A stretch of DNA of 64,000 nt, taken from the NCBI RefSeq assembly GCF_943734655.1, contig NC_071355.1:208803603-208867602 (forward strand), given 5' to 3'. Positions within the stretch are counted from its first letter, which is position 1, and each line of letters begins with the position of its first letter. The translations under genes were made by a program, and so were the position numbers. A model generated the notes under the pieces. It worked only from the letters and a program-made list of their open reading frames with translations, made no database searches and was not told where the DNA came from. Shown in pieces: positions 44,230-55,829 of the stretch. This DNA is from Sabethes cyaneus (taxonomy: Eukaryota > Arthropoda > Insecta > Diptera > Culicidae).

Positions 44230-45500
44230 TCTACCAGTCTGATAACTCCACTGCACCGTATTTTTAGTGTGTGTCTTTGGTAGATGGCAAGTTTCTAGCT
44301 TTTTGGAAATTGTCGTTTTTGTTTCCTGTTTATGCAAAGGGAGACAAAATGCATATTGACAATTATCGTGGAATATCAGCCCTGAGCTCGATTGGTAAGT
44401 GGTTTGAGCTCGTTGTTTTGGATCATATTTTTGGATTTTGCCAGCAATATATTGTTAAAGATCAGCATGGATTTATGGCAAAGCGTGCTACTGTGACCAT
44501 TTGTCGTTTAAACTGTGTACAGAATCGGGGCCTGCCACAAAAGACGATCATTAAGACTGTCGCAGTGACCTTTTAACCCAATGCCCTTCTGGCATACAAA
44601 AAAAACCATTTGTCGTTTACTTCCTACATAACGGATGATTGAAATCATGCTAAGCAAACTGATGCACTACATACCGACCTGACAGTAGCCTTCGATAGCA
44701 TCAACCGAAAAATCGCCTTAGCCAAATTGGGAAACTTAAACTTCTTGCGTCAGAGTTAAAAGCTGGTTACATTCGTACCTTGTTGATCGTCAGCTAATAA
44801 TGAAAATCGGTGATAATTGTTTTGGGAAATTTACTGCTCGATCTGGGATCCCTCAAGGTTGCCACCTCGGACCATTAGTTTTCTTCATACACTTTAATGA
44901 TGTGAATTTCAAACTGAGAGGCCCGGTTCGGCTTTCGTCGATGATATGAAAATCCTCAGACAGATAGGTCCAATACTGATGCCCGTATGCTTTATGATTT
45001 CAGGAACATCTACACACTACAGTTCGGTAAATTTGACCGAAATCTAAACAGCTGAACGTTCGGTAAAATTTCGATCGTGCATATCGACGTTTACTGATCT
45101 TTAGTAACGTTTGGTAACATAAAAAATTTTACCGAACGTTCAGCTGTTTAGATTTCGGTAAAATTTTACCGAATTCGGTGCTTTTTTCTAAATGTACTGT
45201 CTGAAATCCTCGAATATTGCTGCCAAGTTTGGAATTCTTATTATCACAGTGAAGTTGACAGAATCGAAGCTGTACAGCGGAGATTTGTGCTCCTCGCCAT
45301 TCGACGCCTTCCATGGAGAGACATGTTCCTTCTGCCCCCCTACACATGTCGCTGCCAACTCGTGAATCTGGACACTCCAGTTATCTGTCGCAAAGGCTCC
45401 CGTGCTATTTTCGTGTTTGACTTGCTTACTGCTAGAACGCTATCCAGCTTTACTCCCCCATATCTGACTGCAGGCGCAGAACAGAAGTGGAAGTAGAAAT
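44230..45500 (+). mobile_element. Decayed jockey-like LINE, interrupted by a MITE
   Basis: Frames in order read FWKLSFLFPVYAKGDKMHID, NYRGISALSSIGKWFE and DQHGFMAKRATVT. Next come TDLTVAFDSINRKIALAKLG, SGIPQGCHLGPLVFFIHFND, FVDDMKIL-like debris, and after the MITE RIEAVQRRFVL, AIRRLPWRD and RCQLVNLDTPVIC. These are RT and thumb blocks of the same family as the copy at 5016-6165. Many frameshifts. The MITE at 45018-45178 splits it. Confidence 0.75.
45018..45178. mobile_element. 160-bp palindromic MITE nested in a LINE
   Basis: The left arm from 45023 (TTCGGTAAATTTGACCGAAA, TCTAAACAGCTGAACGTTCG) and the right arm ending at about 45173 are reverse complements over about 50 bases with few mismatches. 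The ends carry CGGTAAA/TTTACCG. The LINE reading continues on either side, so it inserted after the LINE. Confidence 0.8.
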
Positions 45501-46399
45501 CCAAACACGTACATGCTACTTTCTACAGTTTCTAGCGATCCTGGCGGTAGCGAGTCACTTTTTTCCACGAAAACACACGAACGCTTACGAATGTACACGA
45601 AAGCATGTGAAAGCTGCTATGCGATTGGCAGCGAGCGTTCTGCTTATATTGCTGTTATTCGCTTCTATGCGTTTTGATCGCCGAATCGTTCGGACTTCCA
45701 CTTTTGTTCTGTGCTGCAGGTCTAACGACGAATTTCTGGATTTGGTGCATTTCTGCAAATTCCACCCAGACGGACGAATTACGAGACCTACGGTAGCATA
45801 TTTGAACTTCTCCGAATATTCAACAAAGTTTCTGAAGGGTTTTAATTAAATTAAACGTAATTTTGAGCCAAATCAAATCAACTTAAATATCATTAGAGAA
45901 TAAAATCAGCCTTTTGGTAATATAAATAAATAAATGACGAAAAATACAACAAAACTAACATCCAACAAATTTTAGGACAGGAGTTTTACACCGGAAAACG
46001 TAAGTTCATTTCAAAAAGAAGAAAATGTAGAAATTCGCATCGAAAAATCTCATTTGGTAGGCTATCTGCACCTATGGCAAGCAAAGTGATTTTTTTTATT
46101 TATGCTTTAATATGGTTTAACTGCCTCACAAATTTGTTTTTGTTCCGAAACATACAAGAGAATTGACAGTAACTTTACTGTGTTGCAAAAATTTTGTGTT
46201 CTCCATTTAATGTATTCACTATTAATGGAAAATAAATTGGTCAATCAAAAAGCAATATACAAAATTTAAATGAAAATCAGCAGTTAAAGTCAAAAGTGTG
46301 TGTTCAATGATTGTGGAAGAGCTCGATAAGAAGAAAAATCCTGCCAGCCTTTCCGTAGTTTCGTCCAACATTTTCGTGTGTGCACAACATGTGCTCTAA
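45501..46399. other. Intergenic, no gene seen
   Basis: A 120-codon open frame at 45487-45849 starts at a non-ATG codon, runs out of LINE sequence and shows no family motif. The rest is AT-rich. Confidence 0.35.
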
Positions 46400-47000
46400 T
46401 ACCTCACAATAGGGGAGCCTGTCCTAAAGCAGCAATTGCTAAGCCCGATGTGTCCTCTCCAATACGATTCGGTAATAGCTTATAGCGCGTCCACCAGCTG
46501 CTGCTGCCGCTGCTCACATCCATTTTCACACGCATATAAATTTCCACTCTCTTCGGCACGGATATACTCTCGTCTCGGGGAAACACACGACATTGCACAT
46601 CCTCTCGTTATCCTGAAATATACAGCGAGGTTTTTCCGCTCTGCTCCGGTCCGGTCGGTACTCTCGTGATACGCGCTATCACTCGCTGATGTTTTTAATG
46701 GATCTCTCGCGGATTTAATTTTGATCCCTAACGGAGTCTCGTGCCATGAATGGACGTGGTGGTGATTTGAGCCTTGAGCAAAGAACAGACAGTCAGTTTA
46801 AGGTAAACAAACAGCGGGAGCGCGTGGCAGACTCCACGGATGCTGTGTGTGTCGTGTTTGTGATATCCTTTGCTTTACAATATGTATTAAAATGGAATAA
46901 TATATTACCTTCTTCGGGGGTAGACAGTTTGATTAAAATGATGTTCAATCTCTTTGAAGAATCGCAGTTTGAGGTGCTGGTGTAATACGATTAGCAGGAT
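46400..47000 (+). promoter_or_regulatory. GC-richer island, possible promoter and first exon
   Basis: This stretch is richer in GC and CpG than its surroundings. It contains a CAGCTG E-box and CTGCTGCTGCCGCTGC (46496 on), and CATATAAAT (46532). Farther on is an ATG with a short frame (46746, MNGRGGDLSLEQRTDSQFK) that ends at a donor-like AAG|GTAAAC near 46803. It could be the 5' end of a gene whose other exons lie beyond the window. No downstream exon was found, so this is speculative. Confidence 0.25.
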
Positions 47001-49312
47001 CATTTGTTAGCAGACGAGTGCTCACATATGCTAAGCGTGTTTTGATCGAACAAAAATTTTAGCGGTTCCGCAGTATAGCGAGCAGATGATTGACAAGGAA
47101 TTATGCCCTCAATTAAAGTTAACAAAAGTTTCTCGGAAGCACCTAATGCTATCAGTGATCCGAAGGTGAAATTATTAAAACAATAAAAAAAGTTACGAAG
47201 ACGAATAATTTAATGCAATATAATAAACTTGAACCGGAAAGTGCATCTGTGAGTGAGTGTGTCGAAACTTCCGCTGGGAAAGCGCGAATTGACGCACGGA
47301 AGGAAACCTCTTGAATAACGAGTCCTCATCGCTGAATAAATTGTAGGTCTTCATTTACAAATGCTGGCAGTTGGGTGTACGAGCAAGCAGTAATACTGGC
47401 CTGTTAGCGGGTAGTATGGCTTTGTGAAAGGGTAATTTTTCAGTGCCGGATGCCGCTGGGCTCGGAAATGCTCGGATGGAAAATTGTAGTCGAAGAACTT
47501 TTCCTTTGGAACGTGCCAACCAGCGAAGTTTGTGCCGTAGTATGCCGTTATGGCTCTTGGTGAATGAATATCGAAGCATTTTAGTGCCGACAAGTCGAGA
47601 CGAGTGGAGAAGAGCAATGATTTAAATTGGTGTGCAGAAGCTTCTAATTGAATTAAGCCGACGCTGTGTAGAATAGTCGTCGATCTGCTCCTGTCACCGT
47701 TCTCAGATCCACTCTTCCAGTATGGCTATAGCTAACTAATTGTGCAAAGAAGGAATTGATTTAGTGTTTTATCGAAGGGCGTGAAGTTCATATTGAGTGT
47801 CGTAACCACGTTGGCTAATGGATGTGGAACTATATTTTTGAGCTGAATCATACAGGTAAATTGTTGGATACAATGAAGCAGTTAGAATTGAAGTTTTTTT
47901 TATAAAAAGCTACGGCATGTAATCAATTTTAAGCCACTAAATGTTAAAATTATTGATTTTCTATTACGAGCAACAATAATGTAATTCCACATTTCCGATA
48001 CGGGTAAACATTACAAAAATGATCGTTTTTATGTTTGGAATTGATTGCACTTTCACAAACTAGTTTCTTCACTTATGACAAATTGCTAAATGGATCACGT
48101 TATAACAACTTTTTTTTTTACGCAGACAGACAGGCAAATACACCGTTATCATCAGGAACCCCTTTTCAGATATACGAATATGCTCCTGGAATTGAAGCCT
48201 GCTATTTTTATGTCGTTCGAACGTTTCCCCGGGGGAGATGATAAAACTCGGACCGGGGCAATTATGATTTATGTATCTTCAATCACTGCACTGTGGTCCA
48301 GGATTTGAATCTGGGAGGAAAAAATCATAGCAGCAACATCAGCGATGGTTATTATTTTTAAAAAGATATTTCAGATTTTTAACCATATTCAATAAAGTAA
48401 AGTGTAAAGTTAGTTTTTGATCTTCCTGTCATAATTTCAAGGAAACTATTTAAAAAGTTGTTTGAAGCCTTTATAAACACACTTTAACAAAATCGCCAGA
48501 AACTTAAAAAAAGTTTCTCCAGATTTTTTGAATATGAACAACTAATAAAACTGCTCAATACAAATTATTTATGCATTAAAAAAAATTAAAAGCATATTAT
48601 ATGGAAAGTTTAAGATTAGTTCGAATGTTTGGAAAATAATAATATTCTGATAAAATAGCGGTAAATGCTTCAGTACGCATAAAGATATCCACAAATTTTC
48701 ATTGCTTGGCACAGCTTGGCTTTGCTTTTTGTACTTGAAATAGGATTTAAAATCGAATTTAAATTTCTACATGACAACGGACATGAAATCCGAATCGAAA
48801 GTGGTTTGCGCAAATAGAATTTGAAATATGAATTGAAATTATACTTAAAATTTGATTTGAGACTGGATCTATTTTTACTCAGTTAGTTTATTTATCGCAA
48901 CCGGCTGTTAAATTGGTCTCCGTACTTCCTAGTTACACCCAAGGTTAGTCAAGAGAGGTTTTCTGATGTTCAAATTTGTTTTTCACCCCCGCTGGGTTAC
49001 TCTTGACGACCACCGAAATTTTCAATGCGGAATCTGTTGAATGTATAAACAACGTCGATGGTTGCTAACCAATCGTTCCGCGCACTTCTCTTCTACAAAC
49101 TGTGAAAACTAGATCACCTATTTTAACTCACCTTGGTTACACCTTGAGGAATTGTTTTTGCATAAATTTTATGCAAAAAAGTGCGACACGTGCGTCAGTT
49201 TGCTCCAGTCAATGCCAGTAATATTGAAAATTCTAGTAAAATTGATTGCCCCTTGATTGATTTGTAACTGTTTAATATGTCTCTGACAAAAAGGAAGCCT
49301 TCCAGAAGTGTC
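47001..49312. other. AT-rich intergenic region
   Basis: No gene is supported. A CATACAG|GTAAAT donor-like site near 47855 is isolated. ATCGCAACCGGCTGTTAAA near 48893 matches the 3' body of the Feilai-like SINE. Inverted ACACCCAAGGT / ACCTTGGTTACACC phrases at 48935 and 49130 may bound another small repeat. Confidence 0.35.
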
Positions 49313-49400
49313 ACACCTTCTAGCTTAGCTACTCAATAGAGCATTACCGGGTATGGCCGCTTGGAGGCGCTAGGTAGGGGCTTGAGATGGCAAAAGCTAT
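49313..49400 (+). repeat. Repeat copy without insertion (empty site)
   Basis: The phrase CACCTTCTAGCTTAGCTACT continues CAATAGAGCATTACCGGGTA and TGGCCGCTTGGAGGCGCTAG. It aligns with 58348-58380 joined to 58733-58790, but lacks the 352-bp insertion found there. It therefore shows the pre-integration state, with a single TA at 49345-49346. Confidence 0.75.
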
Positions 49401-49536
49401 GTTTCTTTTCTGTCGTTTTATTTTTTCTTCCCCATTTCACACTCAAAAGCGTTTGAGAGAGCGTAAGTGTGCGTATATGGAATGATTAGACTGGAGGGAC
49501 AAAATTAGATTTGAGACTAACTAATATATGGGTTGT

Positions 49537-49606
49537 AGTAATAGTATAATTGCCTAAAGCACTCGGGTATCAACCGAGAATTTGTGGGTTGGAGTCCCAC
49601 TTACCA
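49537..49606 (+). repeat. tRNA-like sequence, probably SINE-derived
   Basis: An anticodon arm CTCGG-GTATCAA-CCGAG and a T arm GTGGG-TTGGAGT-CCCAC are intact, and TAGTATAATTGCCTAAAGCA looks like a D arm. The acceptor stem does not pair and the T loop has TTGG for TTCG, so it is probably a tRNA-derived repeat or pseudogene. Confidence 0.4.
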
Positions 49607-50140
49607 ATAAACTACTCAATCTATTTTTGGCCTCATATAGAAATTTCCCATTTCATCCAGTCTACCATTCTTTTCACCAAACGCCCCTCCACGTTAATCG
49701 TAATACGTTGCTTTTTTACCAAGCTATCCTAAGGAAAGCTAGGAGAGCTATGAAAAGAAAAAAAATACAAAATGGAAACAAAACTTTTGCAATAGCTACA
49801 ATATCTTACGAAAATTGAGTAGATACCTCGCTTTTAAAACCGGTTCTCTGAACCAAATAAATCTAATTTCTGCAGTTCCTCAAGTTTTTCACATGGGCCC
49901 GCTTGTTTTTAATTTATGTGTTTATGCGTATGAGTGTGTGTATAACTAATCTATCTCCCACTGTCCGGTAGTGATATTATGAAAAGAAGGTAGTTGCAGC
50001 GATGCTTCATCTCTGAAATTATCTTAGTTTCGGGTTATAGATGGCGTTAGCTCTGCTGACTATCCAAAGACCTATGAAAAATGACTGAGTACTTGCAGTG
50101 CATTCCGGAATCATTTTCTAGTCAGCAAGCCCCGCCAGAA
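49607..50140. other. Intergenic, nothing seen
   Basis: No coding, RNA or repeat structure was recognised. Confidence 0.35.
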
Positions 50141-51460
50141 AGTAATAAGGGTAAACGGGGTAACAACGCCCGCCGGGGTAAAACCGCCCACCATGGTTTT
50201 ACAGGGCCTTGCTCAAATTGGTGTTAAATGTTGATGACAGTCATATTACTGAATGCGTACGCAATATTTTACAATACCTTGTACAGCAATATCGTATAAA
50301 CTATCGGAGAAATAAATAAAAATAGATTTTTCGTTATAACTTTGTTCCCGCAGAACTTAGGGTTTATTTTATTCAAAACGTTAAAACTTTCAGTAAATCC
50401 AACCCACATCGCTTCTCTGATCCTGTCTTCATCCGACAGTACCTAAATTAGGTAACTGTTCATGCAGTTTTGTTGAAATAAATAGTGAAATGTGTAAATC
50501 GGTCATTTGGGGGTAAAACCGCCCACAACGAACGGCGCAAGATCGTCGTGTATAATGCTAGTGTGATAAGGAGATTTTTAAAATAATTGCATAGTTTGGA
50601 CCAAAGAATCTCAGATTTACATAAACCAATATAAATGTGCTTAGTTTATAGCTGGTAGACTGTTTGGAAAAATCTAAATCGCCAATTTTCCCTGCGGGCG
50701 CTATGGACATTTTCTTGTTTTCTCGGATATAGCTTTTTTTTAATAATTCCTCCCTTTTGGAACAAATAACATGGAATAAACATATTTTTTATGAAAATAT
50801 AGCAAATTAGCTTACCAATGGAAAAGTAATATGTATCTGCGTTATCAATCAGAACATTTTGAAATGTCACAAAATGACCTACCGGATCAATTGCAGGAAC
50901 TTTAATACCCATATTGTTATATTTTATCTTAGATCCTCTCTAGTCCTTAAAGATTGACTCCAGGATGCCTAACCCGATCCATCTTGTTGTCTAAGGAAAC
51001 TACACGGTATCAATTTCAAGACTGTTGGTACCTATATTACTGATATTCTTCCAATACGAGTGGTTGCCGGACACTCTCTCGAACTTGCGAATCTCGGGGA
51101 ACTATGTATTGTTTGATAGCAAACTGATTCAATTTGTTTAAATTAGATAAATTCATAAAACCAATGCCACCAGTTTCATTCAAATCGGTTGAATATTGTT
51201 AAAGTTATACGCTATGGCGGTTTTACCCCGTTAGTGGGCGTGTTTCACCCCGCATGGAAAAAATACTCTATTTTTTGGACGTGTTTCCAAATCGCAATAA
51301 AAAATAGAAAATCATTACAGATATTTATGTTTTTATTTTTTATATGTAGGTAATAGATCAATTGTTCATTTCAAGCAGATAAATTAGAAATTGAGCTACA
51401 ACTTTTTTTTATACAGGTGGTTTTGCTTAGGCGGGCGGTCTTGCCCCGCTTACCCTTACT
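50141..51460. mobile_element. 1.3-kb non-autonomous element with repeated GGGGTAAAACCGCCC motifs
   Basis: The left end AGTAATAAGGGTAAACGGGG and the inverse of the right end (AGTAAGGGTAAGCGGGG) match apart from a 3-base gap. AGAA flanks both ends. The motif GGGGTAA(A)ACCGCCC appears at about 50158, 50175 and 50512. Its inverse appears at about 51216, 51228 and 51433, so motifs face inward from each end. The centre is AT-rich; an 88-codon minus frame at 50646-50912 has no known motif. No transposase. Confidence 0.7.
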
Positions 51461-51589
51461 AGAATTATATAGATTTTACTATTACATTCAGACTTTCAGC
51501 TCGTTCGGTATGTTATTACCAAGAGAGTCGACCCGTATATAGTGACATGTGAATAAATTCTGCTTAAAACATAACATTTTCTTATCGCG

Positions 51590-51740
51590 TCAACAGATTT
51601 CGCAGCCGGCTGTTAGAGTATAGGATAATTACGGGGCTAGTGCAACAATCCAACTGACAGCATCGCTCGGCTGAGATTCAAACATTCGACGACTGGCTTG
51701 TTAGAGCAGCGTCGTACCTCGAAGCTAAGTTGTTTGCTTT
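51590..51740 (-). repeat. Feilai-like SINE, minus strand
   Basis: Reverse complement reads CTTCGAGGTACGACGCTGCT, then CTAACAAGCCAGTCGTCGAA, TGTTTGAATCTCAGC and GCACTAGCCCCGTAATTATC. This follows the SINE at 43679-43880 through head and body. It lies between two non-autonomous DNA elements. Confidence 0.65.
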
Positions 51741-52527
51741 GAAGTAACAAACAATTTTCTCCACTATTTCTCAACTTCTCAAGCAACTGTACAATGGTAC
51801 AATAGTAAAACTCACATTCACAACTCACAGAATCTCCAGCAGTTTAGAGCCAGCATATGGGGATGTTATTCCCCGGCAATTTTCAACTTCTATTACACAA
51901 GCCTTCTGATTTTTATTTTAAACTCAACCAAGAAGTACGAAACAATAAAAAAGAAGAAAAACAAAAAGTTATTTATATCCTTTAATTCTACTACTGTGTT
52001 TTATTGATAAATACGTATTTCGGTCTCGACGTGAGACCTTCATCAGTATCTAACTAACTTAGACTGTTTTAGTTAATTTTCAAGAAGTACGGTTTCGTAT
52101 CGTAACTGACATTAAATGTCAGTTTTGTTTCAAAGAAAATACTTTTTTGTGTGTGATGTACATTTATACCAAAAGAGGCATACTTTTGAGCATAAAACAC
52201 CTCTAGTATGTTTCCTGTTGAATCCCAGTCGTGAACCACAGTGCACCGTTGTCGCACTGGAATGATGCTCCCACACAGTTAACGACATTCGATTATATTG
52301 GTACAAGTGTCTGCTGAAGCGCGTCATCACCGTTCATCTCTGGGGAACTAAAGCTATTTCCAAGACCCACTCATACGGTAAATATTTTGGATTTGTCCTT
52401 TTTCCTGTAAACTACAGTAATCGCGCATTTGTACTCAGTCCGTAAATTCACATTGATGCACTAAAATAGAGTTCGTCAAAGTAAAAACTACATTGTATCT
52501 TAAATTGGGCTTGAACAGGTAGGGCCG
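51741..52527. other. Intergenic; one short perfect hairpin
   Basis: GGTCTCGACGTGAGACC at 52022-52038 is a perfect 6-bp stem palindrome within ATAAATACGTATTTCGGTCT and CTTCATCAGT, a phrase that looks like a repeat boundary. No gene is supported. Confidence 0.35.
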
Positions 52528-53709
52528 TAGGGGAGTGTCGTCGTGGTTGGGCCACGTTTTGGAATTCGCCCATAACTTTTGTTTCAAACGGAATTTTGGA
52601 AATATAAATACATCGTTGCAAAGTTTTCCGGAAAGTTTTGCACTGATTGCTTGAAAAATAAAAAAGTTATAGGCATTTACGTGAAGACAAAAAATGTTGT
52701 CAAAATCGGGCCATGTTGTACAGGTTGGGCCATTGAAGAAATTTTAAGACATACGTATTGAAATTCTATATAGAGACATGAAAAAAATGAATTCCGTGAA
52801 CAACGGCTCATATAGGTACAAATACCCTATTTTAAATTGCATTTTTGCGAAATTTTGGTGATCTTGTAAAATCGCCTTTTCCGAAGTGTACAACTACAAT
52901 AAAAAAAAAACAACAAAAATCTAGGTTTTTATCATATTAAATTTTCTTTATTTCATCACATTTTACGTGACTGACATTCTTTAGCGATTATTGCGCTTCT
53001 GCGCCTAAAATTATGGTGGCCCAATCATGACTACTCAAGTGACCTTTACAAATAGCGTTTTTTAGTATTTTATCTTAGCTTTCCCAAACACCTTACTGGA
53101 GGGGATTTTTCTATAGTATTCGTGTGCAGCACAACGCACTTCAAATATTTTCAAAATTTATCTCGTTAATTGCATTTCATGAATCATTCCTTGAAGAAAA
53201 GTTCATTGCGCCTAGAAAACTTTTTTTGTACGATTTAGTTACTGAATTCAGTATGGGTGTTTTGAATACACGATTGAAACTCACAATATTGTGAAATGTT
53301 AGCTATCACAGTAAGAAGTTTTACAATGGTTGTATCATAGATATCATGAGTTACTAAAACCACAGACAAACAGACGAGACACTCGCGGTAATTCCATCGT
53401 ACAATCGAAAACCACTTATTTTTCAAAAAAACACGTTTCGCAACATGGCCACACCGCGGCGCGCGAGTGTTGCTTCGAGCTTTCACTATGAAACCATACA
53501 AATGTAAAAACCCTACAGCATAAAACCCTGCAAATGCAAGCTACTCCGCAACATGCATAACAGAGGGTGCTACTGTGCAAGCAAAATGTGTTGGACGATG
53601 GTTTTTACGGGATTTTCTTCTATGTATCCTGTCAGATCATCAGTGCTAAAACTGTAAAATCGTGATGGCCCGACCATAACAGTGGCCCGACGATAACGAC
53701 AATACACTA
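52528..53709. mobile_element. 1.2-kb non-autonomous element with GGGCCA motifs
   Basis: The left end TAGGGGAGTGTCGTCGTGGT (52528 on, then TGGGCCAC) and the inverse of the right end (TAGTGTATTGTCGTTATCGT, then CGGGCCAC) agree over most of 28 bases. GGGCCA occurs on the left half at about 52549, 52708 and 52726, and TGGCCC on the right half at about 53011, 53665 and 53683. The layout copies that of the element at 50141-51460. No transposase frame. Confidence 0.55.
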
Positions 53710-54939
53710 AATACTATTTTATTTTCAATTCGATGTGTCTGAAATTTTAGTTTTAAATTTTATTATATTTTTACAATACCACAAAAGTTGGAGTCTAGTT
53801 TCGTCGATAGGGAAAAGGAATTTTTTACCATCATTCACTCTTTAACTGTGAACTTTACTTCCCCTTTGAGACATGTGATTAAACAACAGTTCCTTTGGTG
53901 GTCAATTAAATTTCCTGTGAAGCAGTAAAATGCTGTACTTTTAATTTCCTGCTAATATCATGCTCAATTCAACTCATATTTACATTTCTGATTTTTTTTC
54001 TTATCTGGTTTATGTTCAGTAGGGCCATTGCAAATTATTCTCAGTTTACTTACTCTCTTCACTATTTTGGCGACAGTCCGATTATCGAATCAGTGCTGAA
54101 TTAAGGACCCGCTTTCACGTTTATCGGTCTTGAACTGCTATCAAGGCCGGCGCTGGCCAGTTTGTCGTTCCACGCAAATTTTCAAAATGACGCCCTCAGA
54201 ACAAACGAAAAACAGCCGGCGTTGCTGTGTGCAGACATTTTACTACCTACATACTCGCAAACGCAGTCTCCTAGCGTCTTTCTGCATAACCACTCTCGAG
54301 GCAAACAACTCGCTTGCGCAGAGGGCTAGCGGCACACTGGAATATAGATTTTCCATTACTTTTTGTTTTCTTCTTCATCTTACGCCCTCGATTCTATACG
54401 CGGGTGGGAGTGCGAGTCCTCCCGAATTATCGGTATCAGTTGCTCAGGCTGCAATGACGTGCGTGTGCGACGACGTTGGCTGTTAGCTAAATACACACTT
54501 GCAAAAGTCGTTGCAGTGCAGAAATAAACAAAAGCGGAAGTTCGAAAGGAATGCTTATGCCGGCGTATTCATTAGAACGAGTACACGTGTGTGAGAAAAT
54601 TCGCCCAAACAAGTGCGGGTTTCGAAACACTGGTCTCAGTCAACCGCCATTTTCTTTGAATAATTTCGGTTTCTTGAAACCCATTATTAGAATGATAAAC
54701 CTTCAAAAAAGTTCGGTTCATATTTCCTGTTACTTCAGAAACTTTGTCCTCATACCTTGCTACTTCACCGAAGATGAATCTGCTGATTGCGGATTCTGAA
54801 GAGATTCGAAAATCTATCCCGAAAAATTTCTTAATAATTTAATATCATCAATGCCACCACGTTTATCTGAGTGTTTTGATTGTTGTGTTTTGTTGCGAAT
54901 AGATTTTCATCAGGAGGAGGTGGAACGCAAACGGAAAGC
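53710..54939. other. Intergenic, no gene seen
   Basis: Frames at 54130-54486 and 54551-54799 lack recognisable motifs. The region 54140-54480 is GC-richer and could belong to a degraded element. Confidence 0.35.
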
Positions 54940-55450
54940 GAAGAATGGCGTAGGCATATGAACCATGCACTGCAGGTAGTACTTGCAATGATTCTCAAAG
55001 TACAATAATCGAAAGTTGGGACAGTATGATGGGTCGGTCACGTCGCAAGTATACCGGATGACCGTGCAGTGTGCAGTGAATCTGTTCTTCTAGACCTTCA
55101 TCGGCCTTAAGCGCCCCATATATGTATAGTACGCATATGTTGGGTTGGAAACGAATAAAATGTTGGCGGGTCATTCAGGTCGAGCGACAAGCCCAATATC
55201 TGTTTTTGCCTGCTTGGTTCGTAGCGCTCATACACAGGCGAGAGTGTTGACCGAACAAGAATTCACCAACATTTTCGGCCAACATGTTCGTACGTGTATG
55301 AGGGCCTTTAGGAATAGAGAGACCCAACTTACTAGATGGCTCGACCAGGTTGAAGTTGATTTGCTTGTTTCGAGATGCTCAATGAATTGGTGGCAAATAG
55401 GACCCAATACAGCGGAGAATAACTCTAGATACACCACTTGCTATCCCGGC
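54940..55450 (+). mobile_element. LINE ORF2 C-terminal remnant
   Basis: Plus-strand frames read ESEEWRRHMNHALQ, then WVGHVASIPDDRAVCSES (the GHVARMPDDR block of LINE tails). Farther on comes TRWLDQVEVDL with MNWWQ, matching the RWLDQVEADL and NWRE blocks. Pieces are frameshifted relative to each other. Confidence 0.6.
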
Positions 55451-55829
55451 TTTATGCTGCTAAAGGAGAAGGAAGAAAGTTTTATGTTAACCACTTATTT
55501 ATGTAATGCTACAGTTTTTTTAATGTAGGCGAAATGGCACTCCAAGCAGCTGCTTGTTTTGCTTAAGGGAAGCAGCGGCCCTGACTGCTATTCTTCAATC
55601 GCTTCCAACATCCGCTGTTCGAATATCGTCCAGTCAACAGCGCACATCTAATGGGTACGGTGTCTGCTTCGAAGTCGTCGTCGGTCTCTGTCGGGTTCTC
55701 TGCAGAATATTGTTTTCACTGGTTTCTCAACCGGCATCCTTGCTACGTGGTCAGCTCAATGTAGCCTGTCGTGTTTTACTCGCCTCAGAATATCCGCATT
55801 TTTTGTTCCTAATTTTTTGGAGTTAACAT

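Noticed and set aside
45487..45849. 120-codon plus-strand frame with a hydrophobic segment
   Set aside because: Starts at GTG, reads out of LINE remnants, and shows no family motif or splice context.
47351..47617. 88-codon minus-strand frame
   Set aside because: Aromatic-rich and unmatched; an overlapping second frame of similar length suggests chance openness.
49537..49606. Functional tRNA gene
   Set aside because: Anticodon and T arms fold, but the acceptor stem does not pair and the T loop lacks the TTCG core.
50646..50912. 88-codon minus-strand frame inside the 1.3-kb element
   Set aside because: Frame is AT-driven with no motif; other copies of the element would be needed to show it is kept.
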